A DNA stretch of 64,000 nucleotides, taken from NCBI RefSeq assembly GCF_012927355.1, contig NZ_JABBGK010000009.1, forward strand, positions 47,533 to 111,532, read 5' to 3'. This DNA is from Rhizobium terricola (GTDB lineage: Bacteria > Pseudomonadota > Alphaproteobacteria > Rhizobiales > Rhizobiaceae). Shown here one piece after another: positions 34,464-43,733 of this stretch (its first letter is position 1; the number at the start of each line of letters is the position of its first letter). Below the pieces are notes generated by a model that saw only the letters and a list, made by a program, of their open reading frames with translations, ran no database searches and was not told where the DNA came from. The translations under genes were made by a program, and so were the position numbers.

Positions 34464-35750
34464 ATGGCGCATGTCGTCGTTCTCGGTGCCGGTCTGGGCG
34501 GTACCATCATGGCCTATGAGTTGAGGGACAACCTGTCGCGGGGTGACCGCGTCAGCATCATCAACAAGGGGTCGAAATATTCCTTCGTTCCGTCCAACCC
34601 CTGGGTCGCCGTCGGCTGGCGCGACCGCGAAAGCATCGAGGTGGATCTCGAGCCGGCGTGCAAGAAGCGCGACATCGGGCTCTATCCGCAGGGCGCCAAG
34701 CGGCTGCATGCCGCCCACAACCGCATCGAGCTCACCGATGGTTCCTTCGTCGACTACGACTACCTGGTGATCGCGACCGGCCCGGAACTCGCCTTCGACG
34801 AGATCCCCGGCTTCGGCCCCGAGGCCAACACGCAGTCGGTCTGCCATATCGACCATGCGCTGTCTGCCAAGGCCGCCTTCGAAAAGCTGGTGGCCAAGCC
34901 CGGCCCGGTCGTCATCGGCGCCGTGCAGGGCGCGTCCTGCTACGGTCCGGCCTATGAATTCGCCTTCATCCTGGAAAAGGCGCTGCGCGACGCCAAGGTG
35001 CGCGACAAGGTGCCGATGACCTTCGTCACCTCCGAACCCTATATCGGCCATCTCGGCCTCGACGGGGTCGGCGACACCAAGGGGCTGCTCGAAAGCGCGA
35101 TGCGCTCCAAGCACATCAAGTGGATCACCAATTCCAAGGTGCAGAAGTTCGAGGCCGACAAGGTGACCGTCGAGGAGGTCAACGACGACGGCACGACCAA
35201 GACGATCCACGAGGTTCCCTCCGCCTATACGATGATGCTGCCGGCGTTTCGCGGCGTCGAGGCGGTGCGCGACATCGAGGGGCTGACCAATCCGCGCGGC
35301 TTCATCCTGGTCGACAAGCACCAGCAGAACGGCAAGTTCCAGAACGTGTTCGCCGTCGGCGTCTGCGTGGCGATCGCGCCCACCGGCAAGACGCCGGTGC
35401 CGGTCGGCGTGCCGAAGACCGGCTTCATGATCGAGAGCATGGTGACGGCGACCGCCAAAAACATCGCGCGGCTCGTCCGTGGCGAGAAGCCGAACGCCGA
35501 GGGCTCCTGGAATGCGGTCTGCCTCGCCGACTTCGGCGACGGGGGCATCGCCTTCGTGGCCCAGCCGCAGATCCCGCCGCGCAACGTCAACTGGTCGTCG
35601 CAGGGCAAGTGGGTGCATGCCGCCAAGATCGGCTTCGAGAAATACTTCCTGCACAAGATCAAGAGCGGGATGGCCGAGCCCTTCTACGAGAAGCTGGCGC
35701 TGCAGGTGCTCGGCATCGACAAGCTGAAGGCCGTCAAGTTCGACGACTGA
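34464..35750 (+). CDS. sqr: Sulfide:quinone oxidoreductase
   Basis: A 428-residue flavoprotein with the FAD motif VVVLGAGLGGTIMAYEL at the N-terminus. C127, C159 (GASCYGPAYEF) and C353 (AVCLADFG) fall almost exactly where the three catalytic cysteines sit in the Acidithiobacillus enzyme (128, 160, 356, from memory). GGGAGG is seven bases before the ATG at 34464. It oxidises sulfide to polysulfide or sulfane sulfur and passes electrons to quinone at the inner membrane. No persulfide dioxygenase or rhodanese gene is next to it. Confidence 0.9.
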   Translation: MAHVVVLGAGLGGTIMAYELRDNLSRGDRVSIINKGSKYSFVPSNPWVAVGWRDRESIEVDLEPACKKRDIGLYPQGAKRLHAAHNRIELTDGSFVDYDYLVIATGPELAFDEIPGFGPEANTQSVCHIDHALSAKAAFEKLVAKPGPVVIGAVQGASCYGPAYEFAFILEKALRDAKVRDKVPMTFVTSEPYIGHLGLDGVGDTKGLLESAMRSKHIKWITNSKVQKFEADKVTVEEVNDDGTTKTIHEVPSAYTMMLPAFRGVEAVRDIEGLTNPRGFILVDKHQQNGKFQNVFAVGVCVAIAPTGKTPVPVGVPKTGFMIESMVTATAKNIARLVRGEKPNAEGSWNAVCLADFGDGGIAFVAQPQIPPRNVNWSSQGKWVHAAKIGFEKYFLHKIKSGMAEPFYEKLALQVLGIDKLKAVKFDD

Positions 35751-35906
35751 GGCCGGCAATTCCGGGCGCGCAGGTGCTGCGCCCGGACTGCGTCTTCATT
35801 GCCCCGGAAACGACATGGCCAACGGCGGCCCATCCCCCTCGCCCGCGGTCCGTTTCCGGGGTTCTTTTCATCTGGAAGAGCGGACTGCCAGCGCAAAAGC
35901 CCTCTG

Positions 35907-37841
35907 TCAGGAGGCCTTGAGATCCTCGCCCGCCATCTCGGCGTCGAGATAGTCTCCCGCCGCAACGGCGGTCATCGGGCGTCCGAAGTGATAGCCCTGG
36001 ATATAGCGGGCACCGGCGGCGCGTACGGTGTCGACCTCGTTCGCCGTCTCGACGCCCTCGACGATGCATTCGACGCCAAGATTGGCGCAGAGTTCGATGA
36101 TGGCGCGCAGGATGCCGAAGCCGACGGCCTTGTCCTCGCCGAGACGGACGACGAAGTTGCGGTCGGTCTTGATCTTGTGCAGCGGGAAGCGGTGGATATA
36201 GCCGAAGCTCGAATAGCCGGAACCGAAATCGTCGAGCGCGATGCGGCAGCCGAGTGAGGCCAGCATTTCCATCGAGGCACGCGCCTTTTCGAAATCCGAC
36301 ATCATCGCCGTTTCGGTGAGCTCGAAGGTGACGCGCCCGGGCGCCACGCCGCTTTCCCCGACGATGGTGCAGAGTCTGGCGATCGCCGAGGTGGAGACCA
36401 GGTCGACGGCCGAGAGGTTGAAAGACAGGCCGATTTCCTGCGGCCAGACGGCGGCGGCCGCCAGGGCCTTGCGGAGCAGGATTTCCGACACCCTCTCGAT
36501 CAGGCCGGAGCGTTCGGCAGCGACGATGAAGACGTCGGGCGTGACCGGCCCCAGGACGGCGCTCTGCCAGCGGGCCAGCGCCTCGAAGGCGACCGGACGG
36601 TTGCGCATGATGTCGTATTGCGGCTGGAACAGGAGGTAGAGCTCTGCCTCGAGATCGCTGTCGCGAAGAACCTGCTTCACCCGGCTCACGTCCCGCATTT
36701 CCGCCTCGTAACGGGCGGAAAAGACGACGGCCGAACCGCGGTGCTCCCGCTTGGCGCGATAGAGCGCGTAATCGGCCCGCTCGTAGAGTTCGCCCACGGT
36801 GCGGCCATTCGTCGGGTAATGGGCAAAGCCGACCGAACCGGTGACGGTGAGGCTACGGCCGGCGACGGCGAAGGGCCGACCGAGCGTCTCGCAGATCGCC
36901 CGGCCCAGCGTGTCGAGGCCTGCCGCCGTCAGCGGCCGGCGTACGAGCACGCCAAACTCGTCGCCGCCGAGGCGGGCGATCAGGCAGTCCTCGGGACAGA
37001 TTTCGCGCAGGCGCTCAGAAACCTCGACGAGAAGCTGGTCGCCGACAGCATGGCCATAGACGTCGTTGACCGCCTTGAAGCCGTCGAGGTCAATGAGGCC
37101 GATATGGGCGGTCTCGCCCGAGAGGTCTGCGACGACCATTCTTTCGAGCCCGGAGAAGAAGTGACGGCGGTTGGGAAGGCCGGTCAGTGCGTCGCGTTCG
37201 GCCTGGACCTCGGCGCGCTGGCGCAGGCGGTCGGCAACGAGCCTTGCCCGCACGGCATTCATGATCGCACCGCGCATCAGGATCGCCATGCCGGTCGCTG
37301 CGAAGGCGCCGGCGATGCTGACGAATGAATAGTAGAGCAGCGTTTCCGGCCCCATGGCCCAGGCAGCGGCGAGCATGGTGGCGAGCGCCAGCGAGCAGCC
37401 GGCAACGATGAGACGCACGCTGATGGCGACCGCGGCCGTCAGGATGAACAGCAGCAGGAAGAAGACAAGGTTCGCCTGATGGAAGGCGATGTAGAGAATG
37501 TTGCAGCAGTTCAGGTAGATCAGCAGCAGTACGACGGCACCGATCAGTTCGAGGCGGGCGAAGCTGGCGTCGCGGCGGGCGAGTAGCCGCCGGCAGACGA
37601 AGGCGGTGACGGCGGTCGCGCCCGACAAAGCCGACAGCTTCAAGGCCTGGGGCAAGGGGCTGAGAAAGAAGTTCGGAACGATGACCAGCGTGTAGAAGAG
37701 CACCACGGGCAGCATGAAACCGCGGATGATGGGACGAAAGGTCTTCGCCATCTCGGCCCGCAGCGTCTCCCGGGAAAGATTGCCGACATCGGCCGTCACG
37801 ACATCAGGATGCCGGAGCCCTGTTTCACCTCTCCCGTTCAT
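35907..37841 (-). CDS. Membrane GGDEF-EAL protein (c-di-GMP turnover), paralog 2
   Basis: A 644-residue protein: about six membrane helices (roughly 35-200), GGDEF domain with intact RLGGDEF, and a C-terminal EAL domain with FEALARW and LDDFGSGYSSF. Both cyclase and phosphodiesterase motifs look complete. It is the exact same length as the next gene upstream and shares its whole architecture, so they are tandem paralogs. A 17-bp motif ATTTA-N7-TAAAT lies about 106 bases upstream, as it does before the paralog. Confidence 0.92.
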   Translation of the reverse strand: MNGRGETGLRHPDVVTADVGNLSRETLRAEMAKTFRPIIRGFMLPVVLFYTLVIVPNFFLSPLPQALKLSALSGATAVTAFVCRRLLARRDASFARLELIGAVVLLLIYLNCCNILYIAFHQANLVFFLLLFILTAAVAISVRLIVAGCSLALATMLAAAWAMGPETLLYYSFVSIAGAFAATGMAILMRGAIMNAVRARLVADRLRQRAEVQAERDALTGLPNRRHFFSGLERMVVADLSGETAHIGLIDLDGFKAVNDVYGHAVGDQLLVEVSERLREICPEDCLIARLGGDEFGVLVRRPLTAAGLDTLGRAICETLGRPFAVAGRSLTVTGSVGFAHYPTNGRTVGELYERADYALYRAKREHRGSAVVFSARYEAEMRDVSRVKQVLRDSDLEAELYLLFQPQYDIMRNRPVAFEALARWQSAVLGPVTPDVFIVAAERSGLIERVSEILLRKALAAAAVWPQEIGLSFNLSAVDLVSTSAIARLCTIVGESGVAPGRVTFELTETAMMSDFEKARASMEMLASLGCRIALDDFGSGYSSFGYIHRFPLHKIKTDRNFVVRLGEDKAVGFGILRAIIELCANLGVECIVEGVETANEVDTVRAAGARYIQGYHFGRPMTAVAAGDYLDAEMAGEDLKAS

Positions 37842-37938
37842 GCTCGCGTTTCCTTCTGTCAAGTGTTCCGGTCGGGCCGACATCATGCGGCAGGGATCGC
37901 AACCCGGTCATCAGGCCAGCGCATATTACGGATCATCT

Positions 37939-37955
37939 ATTTAGAACCCCTAAAT
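37939..37955. promoter_or_regulatory. ATTTA-N7-TAAAT motif upstream of GGDEF-EAL paralog 2
   Basis: ATTTAGAACCCCTAAAT, a 17-bp inverted repeat; the outer five bases on each side pair. The same pattern with a different centre is found at 40036-40052 before the other paralog. The binding protein is unknown. Confidence 0.5.
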
Positions 37956-37994
37956 ATTGATGGCTTTTGATGGCATCCGGTTCGAGGTCCGGCA

Positions 37995-39929
37995 TCAGCC
38001 GGCAGCGGCCAGTATCTCGCCTTCGCCGCGAGCGGCGATGAGCTCAGCAGCTTCGGCTGCCCCCATGGGCCGGCCGTGGAGATAGCCCTGCACGAAGCGG
38101 ATGCCGGCCGACTGGACGCTACGCAGTTCTTCCTCCGTCTCGATGCCTTCGGCCAGGCATTCGACGCCGAGATTGGCGCAGAGTTCGGCAATCGCGCGCA
38201 GGATGTTGAGGCCGACGACATTGTCCTCGGCAAGGCGGGTGACGAAGCAGCGATCGGTCTTGATCCGGTGGAGCGGGAAGCGGTGGATGTAGCCGAAGCT
38301 CGAATAGCCGGCACCGAAGTCGTCGAGCGCGATCTTGCAGCCCATGTCGGCCAGCGCGACAAGCGAGTCGCGGGCGCGTTCGAAGTCGCTCACCACCACG
38401 CTTTCGGTGATTTCGAAGGTCATGCGTTCGGGCGCGATGCCGCTTTCGCGGACGATGCGCATCACATTGGTGATCGACCGCGCGGAGACGAGATCGAGCG
38501 GCGAGAGGTTGAAGGAAAGCGTGATGCCTTCCGGCCAGGTGACGGCAGCCGCAAGCGCCTTTTCGAGCAGGATGCCGGTGACGCGCTCGATCATGCCGGT
38601 GCGTTCGGCGGCAGCGATGAAGAGACCGGGATTGACGAGACCCAGCGTCGGGCTGTTCCAGCGCGCCAAAGCCTCGAATCCGGAAATGCTCCCCTTGAGA
38701 ATGTCGTATTGCGGTTGGAAGACGGTGCAGAGTTCCCGCACGAGATCGGCATTGCGTAGCGTCTGCTCGATACGGCCGCAATCACTCATCTCGGCCTCGT
38801 GGCGCTCGGTGAAGATGACCACATCGCCGCGGGTGGCACGCTTGGCGCAGTAGAGTGCATGGTCGGCGCGCTCGTAGATCTGGCGGGCGGTGACACCGTT
38901 CGTCGGATAATGGGCAAAGCCGATCGAGCCGGAAATGGCGATCGGGATGTCGGAAATGGTGAAGGGCCGGCGCAAAGCCTCGCAGATCGCGGTGCCGAGA
39001 TGCATCAGGGCATCTTCGGAGAGCGGCCGGGTGATCGCCAGGGCGAACTCGTCGCCGCCGAGCCGTGCAACCATGTAGTCCGGCGGACAGGCGCGGCGGA
39101 TGCGGCGGCTGACCTCGACCAGCAGGTCGTCGCCGACGGCATGGCCATAAAGGTCGTTGACCGGCTTGAAGCCGTCGAGGTCGATGATGCCGACATAGGT
39201 GCCCGCTGCCGGCGAGGCCATCAGCTGTTCCAGCGTGGCGAAGAAGTTGCGACGGTTGGGAAGGCCCGTCAACGCATCGAAATCGGCCTGGCGCTCGGCC
39301 CGCCGGCGCAGCGCATCGGCGGTGACGCGGGCGCGCACGGCACGCAGGATCGCACCACGCATCAGCATCGCCATGCCGATCGCGGCAAAGGCACCGGCCA
39401 ACCCGATGAAGGCAAATTGCAGGAAGATGTCGCCGCCCGCCCGGTTCGCCATCCACAACATGGTGACGATCGACACGACGCCGCCCAGCACCACGACGCG
39501 GAAACTGACGCCGGAGGTCGAGCAGACCATGATCAGCAGGACGAAATAGACGAGCTTTGTCGGCTCGAAATGGATCGACAGAAACGAGACGATGTTCATG
39601 TAGATCAACAGGTTCATCGTCAGGCTGGCTGCTTCCAGGGCGCGGAAGTCGATCCGGCGAGCGAGCCAGACATTGCGCAGGCCGAAAGCGATGATCGCGG
39701 TCAGCAAGGATATCCCGCCGAGGGTCAGGAAGTTTTCCCAGGTCTCGTAGAAGAAATGGGCGACCGTGATGATCGCATAGTAGCAGATGGCCGGGACCAG
39801 GAAGCCGCGCACGATCGGGAGATAGGCGATGACCATCTGCTCGCGCAGGTTCTCCCCCGACAGCGCATCGCTGTCGAGCTCCTCCGGCGGGGGTAATTCG
39901 GGATAATGGCTTCTGGAAAGCGCGAGCAT
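37995..39929 (-). CDS. Membrane GGDEF-EAL protein (c-di-GMP turnover), paralog 1
   Basis: A 644-residue protein with an N-terminal six-helix membrane module, GGDEF with RLGGDEF, and EAL with FEALARW and LDDFGAGYSSF. The ATG at 39929 is chosen because an upstream extension reads as non-coding and Cys-rich. Same length and layout as the next gene; the pair probably arose by tandem duplication. Membrane helices suggest sensing of an envelope or redox signal. Confidence 0.92.
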   Translation of the reverse strand: MLALSRSHYPELPPPEELDSDALSGENLREQMVIAYLPIVRGFLVPAICYYAIITVAHFFYETWENFLTLGGISLLTAIIAFGLRNVWLARRIDFRALEAASLTMNLLIYMNIVSFLSIHFEPTKLVYFVLLIMVCSTSGVSFRVVVLGGVVSIVTMLWMANRAGGDIFLQFAFIGLAGAFAAIGMAMLMRGAILRAVRARVTADALRRRAERQADFDALTGLPNRRNFFATLEQLMASPAAGTYVGIIDLDGFKPVNDLYGHAVGDDLLVEVSRRIRRACPPDYMVARLGGDEFALAITRPLSEDALMHLGTAICEALRRPFTISDIPIAISGSIGFAHYPTNGVTARQIYERADHALYCAKRATRGDVVIFTERHEAEMSDCGRIEQTLRNADLVRELCTVFQPQYDILKGSISGFEALARWNSPTLGLVNPGLFIAAAERTGMIERVTGILLEKALAAAVTWPEGITLSFNLSPLDLVSARSITNVMRIVRESGIAPERMTFEITESVVVSDFERARDSLVALADMGCKIALDDFGAGYSSFGYIHRFPLHRIKTDRCFVTRLAEDNVVGLNILRAIAELCANLGVECLAEGIETEEELRSVQSAGIRFVQGYLHGRPMGAAEAAELIAARGEGEILAAAG

Positions 39930-40035
39930 GGACAGATCCGATGAAAACGTGACGTGACATCGTCTGAAGCAGCTCTCATGCCGCCGGAGATAACAACCGT
40001 ATCGATCCAGACAGGGTGAGAAGTAACAGGGACTC

Positions 40036-40052
40036 ATTTAGGAAGTATAAAT
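40036..40052. promoter_or_regulatory. ATTTA-N7-TAAAT motif upstream of GGDEF-EAL paralog 1
   Basis: ATTTAGGAAGTATAAAT, 17 bp, centred about 115 bases before the start at 39929. It matches the outer halves of the motif at 37939-37955 exactly. One base per half differs from the CtrA pattern TTAA-N7-TTAA. Confidence 0.5.
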
Positions 40053-40122
40053 GGATTAGAAGGGCCATCGGGTCGCAACGGCCCCACCCAATACGCTACC
40101 GATGCTGCGCGCAGCATCAGTT

Positions 40123-41049
40123 CTACATCAATAGGTAGTCCTTCGGTGCAGGCAGCGCCGGCAACTCAGTTTCGCCGAGTGCTTCGCGCAGATTGATCTC
40201 GATCGTTTCTGCAAGCGCGCCGATCGGCAGGTCGTTGGGCAGTTCGCCGAAGGGTTCCTCCAGCTCGTCTCCCAGCGCATCGAGGCCGAAGAAGGTATAG
40301 GCGACCAGCGCGACGGCGAACGGGGTCAGCCAGCCGAGCATGTCGGCAAAACCGAAGGGCAGCAGGAAACAGAAGATATAGGCGGTGCGGTGCAGAAGCA
40401 GCGTGTAGCCGAAGGGCACCGGGGTCAGGCGGATGCGTTCGCAGGCCGAAAGGACGGCGCCCATATCCTTCAACGTGGCATCGAAGAGGCCGAACTCGAT
40501 GTCGCTCAGGCGGCCGCGACTTTTCAGGCCGGCCAGAACGGCACCCATGCGGCGGAGGATGAAGTCCGGCGGATTGCGGCTGGCGAGGAAAGCAGCATGT
40601 TCGTCCGGTTGCAGCCGGCCGAGGATGCGGTCGGGGTCGCCGCCCGGACGCAGATGCGCCAGAAGCGCATAGGCAAAGGCGATCGCCAGGTCGAGCAGGC
40701 GCCGGCGCGGCGCGGGTTCCTGATCATCGCCCCGATCCTCGAGGATCAGCGACTGGCGCGCCAGCGAACGCGCGGCGAGGATCAACAGCCCCCAGTCCTT
40801 GCGCGCCTCCCACCAGCGGTCGTAGCAGGCATTGTTGCGGAAGCCGAGAAAGATCGAAAGCGCGATGCCGACCAGCGCCAAAGGCGCGCTGTTGAAGCCC
40901 GGAACGAGGCCAGGCCAGAAGCCGTGAGCCCAGACCACCGCCGCCGAGAGCAGCAGGACGAAGAGCACCTGCGGATAGATCATCGGCAGGACGGAGCCGC
41001 GCAGAATGAAAAAGAGGGCGAAGAGGCTGGGGCGCTTGCGGACGATCAT
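40123..41049 (-). CDS. Bestrophin-family membrane protein
   Basis: A 308-residue protein of the bestrophin/YneE (UPF0187) group. Diagnostic parts are the start MIVRKRPSLFALFFILRGSV, LGFRNNACYDRWWEARKDWG near residue 70 and the acidic C-terminal GDELEEPFGELPNDLP. Bacterial bestrophins form pentameric ion channels. The ATG at 41049 matches the family start; sequence upstream of it does not. Confidence 0.92.
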   Translation of the reverse strand: MIVRKRPSLFALFFILRGSVLPMIYPQVLFVLLLSAAVVWAHGFWPGLVPGFNSAPLALVGIALSIFLGFRNNACYDRWWEARKDWGLLILAARSLARQSLILEDRGDDQEPAPRRRLLDLAIAFAYALLAHLRPGGDPDRILGRLQPDEHAAFLASRNPPDFILRRMGAVLAGLKSRGRLSDIEFGLFDATLKDMGAVLSACERIRLTPVPFGYTLLLHRTAYIFCFLLPFGFADMLGWLTPFAVALVAYTFFGLDALGDELEEPFGELPNDLPIGALAETIEINLREALGETELPALPAPKDYLLM

Positions 41050-41255
41050 GAAACGAGGCCTGTGCGTGACTTTCCGGCTGTCGATCTCGACTTCATAGGT
41101 CTTTTTCGACGCGCGTCCACGACAAAGAGTGGGAAATAAATGGGTGCACGCCGGAGCCGGGACGCGGGGCAATCGAACGCTCGATGTCGTCGGGCGTCAC
41201 ACGACTGTCATCCGGCGCGCCTATGTGCGGCCATTCCTTTCATCACGTATCCGAC

Positions 41256-42104
41256 ATGCTCCCCGACACGACATCCCCCCTTCTCCGCTTCGGCGTGATC
41301 GCCGACCCGCAATATGCGCCCATCGAACCGAACACGCGGCTTGACCGTCATTACGCCAGGAGCCTCGACAAGCTTGGCGCCGCGATCGCGACGCTGAACG
41401 GCGAGGCGCTCGACTTCGTCGTCACGCTCGGCGACGTGATCGACCGGGACTGGGAGAATTTCGACCCGGTGCTCGAGGTCTATCGCACGCTCCGGCACGA
41501 CTGCCTGTTCCTGCCCGGCAACCATGATTTCGCGGTCGCCGCCGACCGGCTCGCCAGTGTCCACGCGAAGCTCGGCATGCCGGCGCCCTATCACGACTTC
41601 GTCCGCAACGGCGTACGGCTGATCCTGACCGACGGCAACGAGGTGTCGCTGTTTGCGCCGCCGCTCGACGACCCGCGTCGCGGCGAGGCCGCCACCAGGC
41701 TTGCGGCCCTTACGGAAGCCGGCGCGATCAATGCCCAGACCTGGAATGCCGGGATGAGTGCCGCCCAGACCGAGTGGATCCGGCAGCGGCTCGCGCTTGC
41801 GGAAGCGGCCGGCGAGCAGGCGATCGTGCTCGGGCACTATCCGCTGCATCCGGCGAGCGATCACAATCTGTGGGGTGCGGAAGAGGTTTCGGCGATGATC
41901 GCCGCCTCGCCTGCGGCCATCGGCTATTTCTGCGGCCATAACCACGCCGGCAATTACGGCCGGCTCGGCGACACGCATTTCGTCAACTTCAGGGGTATGG
42001 TGGATACGGCCGACGAAAACGCCTTCGCGATCGTCGCCGTTCATTCAGACCGCATCGAGATCACCGGATTCGGCCGCGAAGAGAGCCGGACGCTCGGGCT
42101 CTAG
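41256..42104 (+). CDS. Metallophosphoesterase, ADP-ribose/CDP-alcohol diphosphatase-like
   Basis: A 282-residue calcineurin-fold phosphoesterase with all metal motifs: D-x-Q in FGVIADPQYA, GDVIDRDW, GNHDF, GHYPLHP and GHNHAGNYG. The DPQYA opening and overall order match the Mn-dependent ADP-ribose/CDP-alcohol pyrophosphatase group. No signal peptide. The start ATG at 41256 has only a weak ribosome binding site; ATG at 41223 is possible. Confidence 0.88.
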   Translation: MLPDTTSPLLRFGVIADPQYAPIEPNTRLDRHYARSLDKLGAAIATLNGEALDFVVTLGDVIDRDWENFDPVLEVYRTLRHDCLFLPGNHDFAVAADRLASVHAKLGMPAPYHDFVRNGVRLILTDGNEVSLFAPPLDDPRRGEAATRLAALTEAGAINAQTWNAGMSAAQTEWIRQRLALAEAAGEQAIVLGHYPLHPASDHNLWGAEEVSAMIAASPAAIGYFCGHNHAGNYGRLGDTHFVNFRGMVDTADENAFAIVAVHSDRIEITGFGREESRTLGL

Positions 42105-42106
42105 GG

Positions 42107-42802
42107 TCATCCAACCGGCGGACCGTTCGACCAGCCGGCGGCCCAGGCTTCCCGCAAGGTGTCGCCCTCGCCGCGGAAGAAATCCTCGAGCGGTTCGCAC
42201 GCCTCGACCCGGTCGGCGCGGAAATTGCGGATCGCCCGGCGCAGTTCGCACCAGGCGACGATGACGGCGGTAGCCGAATAATAGACCAGCGCCAGCGGCC
42301 GGATGACGCGCTCGGTGGCGCTGCCCATTTCGTCGCGATAGTCGAGAAGCAGTTTTCGCTCGTCGCGGATCGCGGCGCGCACCAAAGCGAGGTCGATGCC
42401 CTCCGGCGCGGGCGCGATCGTGCCCCAGGCCTTCAATGCGTTGCCCGCCAGCACGCGGCGCAGCGGCTCGGGCACGGCGGCGGCGATCTTGGCGTTGACG
42501 CCCTTGGCCGCCTGTTTCAATCCGATGTCCGCCGTGCGCTCCAGGAGCGCCAGTCCGAGCACGATCGCCTCGGTTTCCTCGACAGAAAACATCAGCGGCG
42601 GCATGTCGAAGCCCGGCCTTAGGATGTAGCCCAGCCCGCGCTCGCCCTCGATCGGCACGCGCATCGCCTGCAGGGCAGCAATGTCCCGGTAGATGGAGCG
42701 CGGCGTCACTTCCAGCCGCTCGGCGATCTCGGCGGCGGTCACCACACGCCGGGATGTCCTGAGGATCTGGATGATCTCGAAGAGCCGCGAGGCCTTGCGC
42801 AT
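42107..42802 (-). CDS. YafY-type HTH/WYL transcriptional regulator
   Basis: A 231-residue regulator: N-terminal HTH_11 (about 1-60, RRVVTAAEIAERLEVTPRSI then YRDIAAL) and a C-terminal WYL domain (about 125-195). The ATG at 42802 is preceded by GGGAG-GGGA purine sequence. It diverges from a LysE-type exporter, with a 24-bp inverted repeat between them that is the likely operator. The stop lies two bases from the end of the metallophosphoesterase gene, tail to tail. Confidence 0.9.
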   Translation of the reverse strand: MRKASRLFEIIQILRTSRRVVTAAEIAERLEVTPRSIYRDIAALQAMRVPIEGERGLGYILRPGFDMPPLMFSVEETEAIVLGLALLERTADIGLKQAAKGVNAKIAAAVPEPLRRVLAGNALKAWGTIAPAPEGIDLALVRAAIRDERKLLLDYRDEMGSATERVIRPLALVYYSATAVIVAWCELRRAIRNFRADRVEACEPLEDFFRGEGDTLREAWAAGWSNGPPVG

Positions 42803-42823
42803 TTTTCCCGCTCCCGCCGAACG

Positions 42824-42847
42824 CAACTGACACAAGCATGTCAGTTG
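42824..42847. promoter_or_regulatory. Operator-like inverted repeat between yafY-type gene and lysE-type gene
   Basis: CAACTGACA and TGTCAGTTG are perfect 9-base arms around CAAGCA. A further half-like ACTGACA occurs at 42926-42932 over the exporter start. This is the probable site of the adjacent YafY-type regulator. Confidence 0.7.
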
Positions 42848-42930
42848 GCCGACGCTATGGAAAGCCGAAACCGGCTGATTTTGCGCCGGAAACATGATTT
42901 TTGCCTTTCCGCACCCATGAGGATACTGAC

Positions 42931-43566
42931 ATGACTTATACCGACAATCTGTGGCTCTTCCTGGTGCTGATCGCCGGCATCATCATCGTCCCGGGCATGG
43001 ACATGCTCTATGTGCTGGTGAGCGCGCTTTCCGGCGGGCGGCGGGCCGGGCTGGTCGCGACCTCGGGCATGATGACGGGCGGCATGGTGCACACGCTTTA
43101 CGGCACGCTCGGCACCGGCATCCTGATTGCGCTGGCGCCGCGGCTGTTCCTGCCGATCCTGATCGCCGGCGCACTCTACATGGCATGGATCGGCGTCACG
43201 CTGGTGCGCAGTGCCATCACCGTCGCCGCGGTCGATCAGGCACCCGCTCCCGCGCTCCGGCAGACCTTTCGGCGCGCGGTCGCCACCTGCCTGCTCAACC
43301 CCAAAGCCTATCTGTTCGTCATCGCGGTCTATCCGCAATTCGTCAAGCCGACCTATGGCCCGGTCTGGATGCAGGGCCTCGTGCTCGGGGCGATGACCAT
43401 GGCGACGCAGGCGCTGGTCTATGGCGGCGTGGCGCTGGCGGCCGACCGGGCACGGCTGACGCTGACCGGCAATCCGGCGGCGACGATCTGGGTCGGCCGC
43501 GGCGCGGGAGCCCTGCTGATTGCCGCGGCAGCGGTTACGCTCTGGCAGGGGCTGCAGGGCGCATGA
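42931..43566 (+). CDS. LysE/RhtB-family amino-acid exporter
   Basis: A 211-residue, six-helix permease with the LysE/RhtB signature VPGMDMLYVLVSALSGGRRA near the N-terminus and LLNPKAYLFVIAVYPQF in the middle. The ATG at 42931 has GAGG about nine bases upstream. Exports amino acids or homoserine lactone-like compounds; the substrate is not known. Regulation by the divergent YafY-type gene is likely. Confidence 0.92.
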   Translation: MTYTDNLWLFLVLIAGIIIVPGMDMLYVLVSALSGGRRAGLVATSGMMTGGMVHTLYGTLGTGILIALAPRLFLPILIAGALYMAWIGVTLVRSAITVAAVDQAPAPALRQTFRRAVATCLLNPKAYLFVIAVYPQFVKPTYGPVWMQGLVLGAMTMATQALVYGGVALAADRARLTLTGNPAATIWVGRGAGALLIAAAAVTLWQGLQGA

Positions 43567-43629
43567 AATCCGATCACGCGAAAATTACCGATAACAATCA
43601 GACAATTGACCGAAGCCCAGCCATTCACC

Positions 43630-43647
43630 GGAATGTGACTTCATTCC
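43630..43647. promoter_or_regulatory. Inverted repeat upstream of cytochrome c'
   Basis: GGAATG-TGACTT-CATTCC, perfect 6-base arms, about 87 bases before the cytochrome c' start. It overlaps another repeat, CATTC-ACCG-GAATG (43622-43635). A regulator site is likely; the identity is unknown. Confidence 0.45.
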
Positions 43648-43733
43648 GCCATGCCAATTCGGCAAACATCGGCGCGCATGTCCGCACCACAAACCGCCGG
43701 TTCGGCCGGCCGCCAAGATGGAGATATCCCCCG

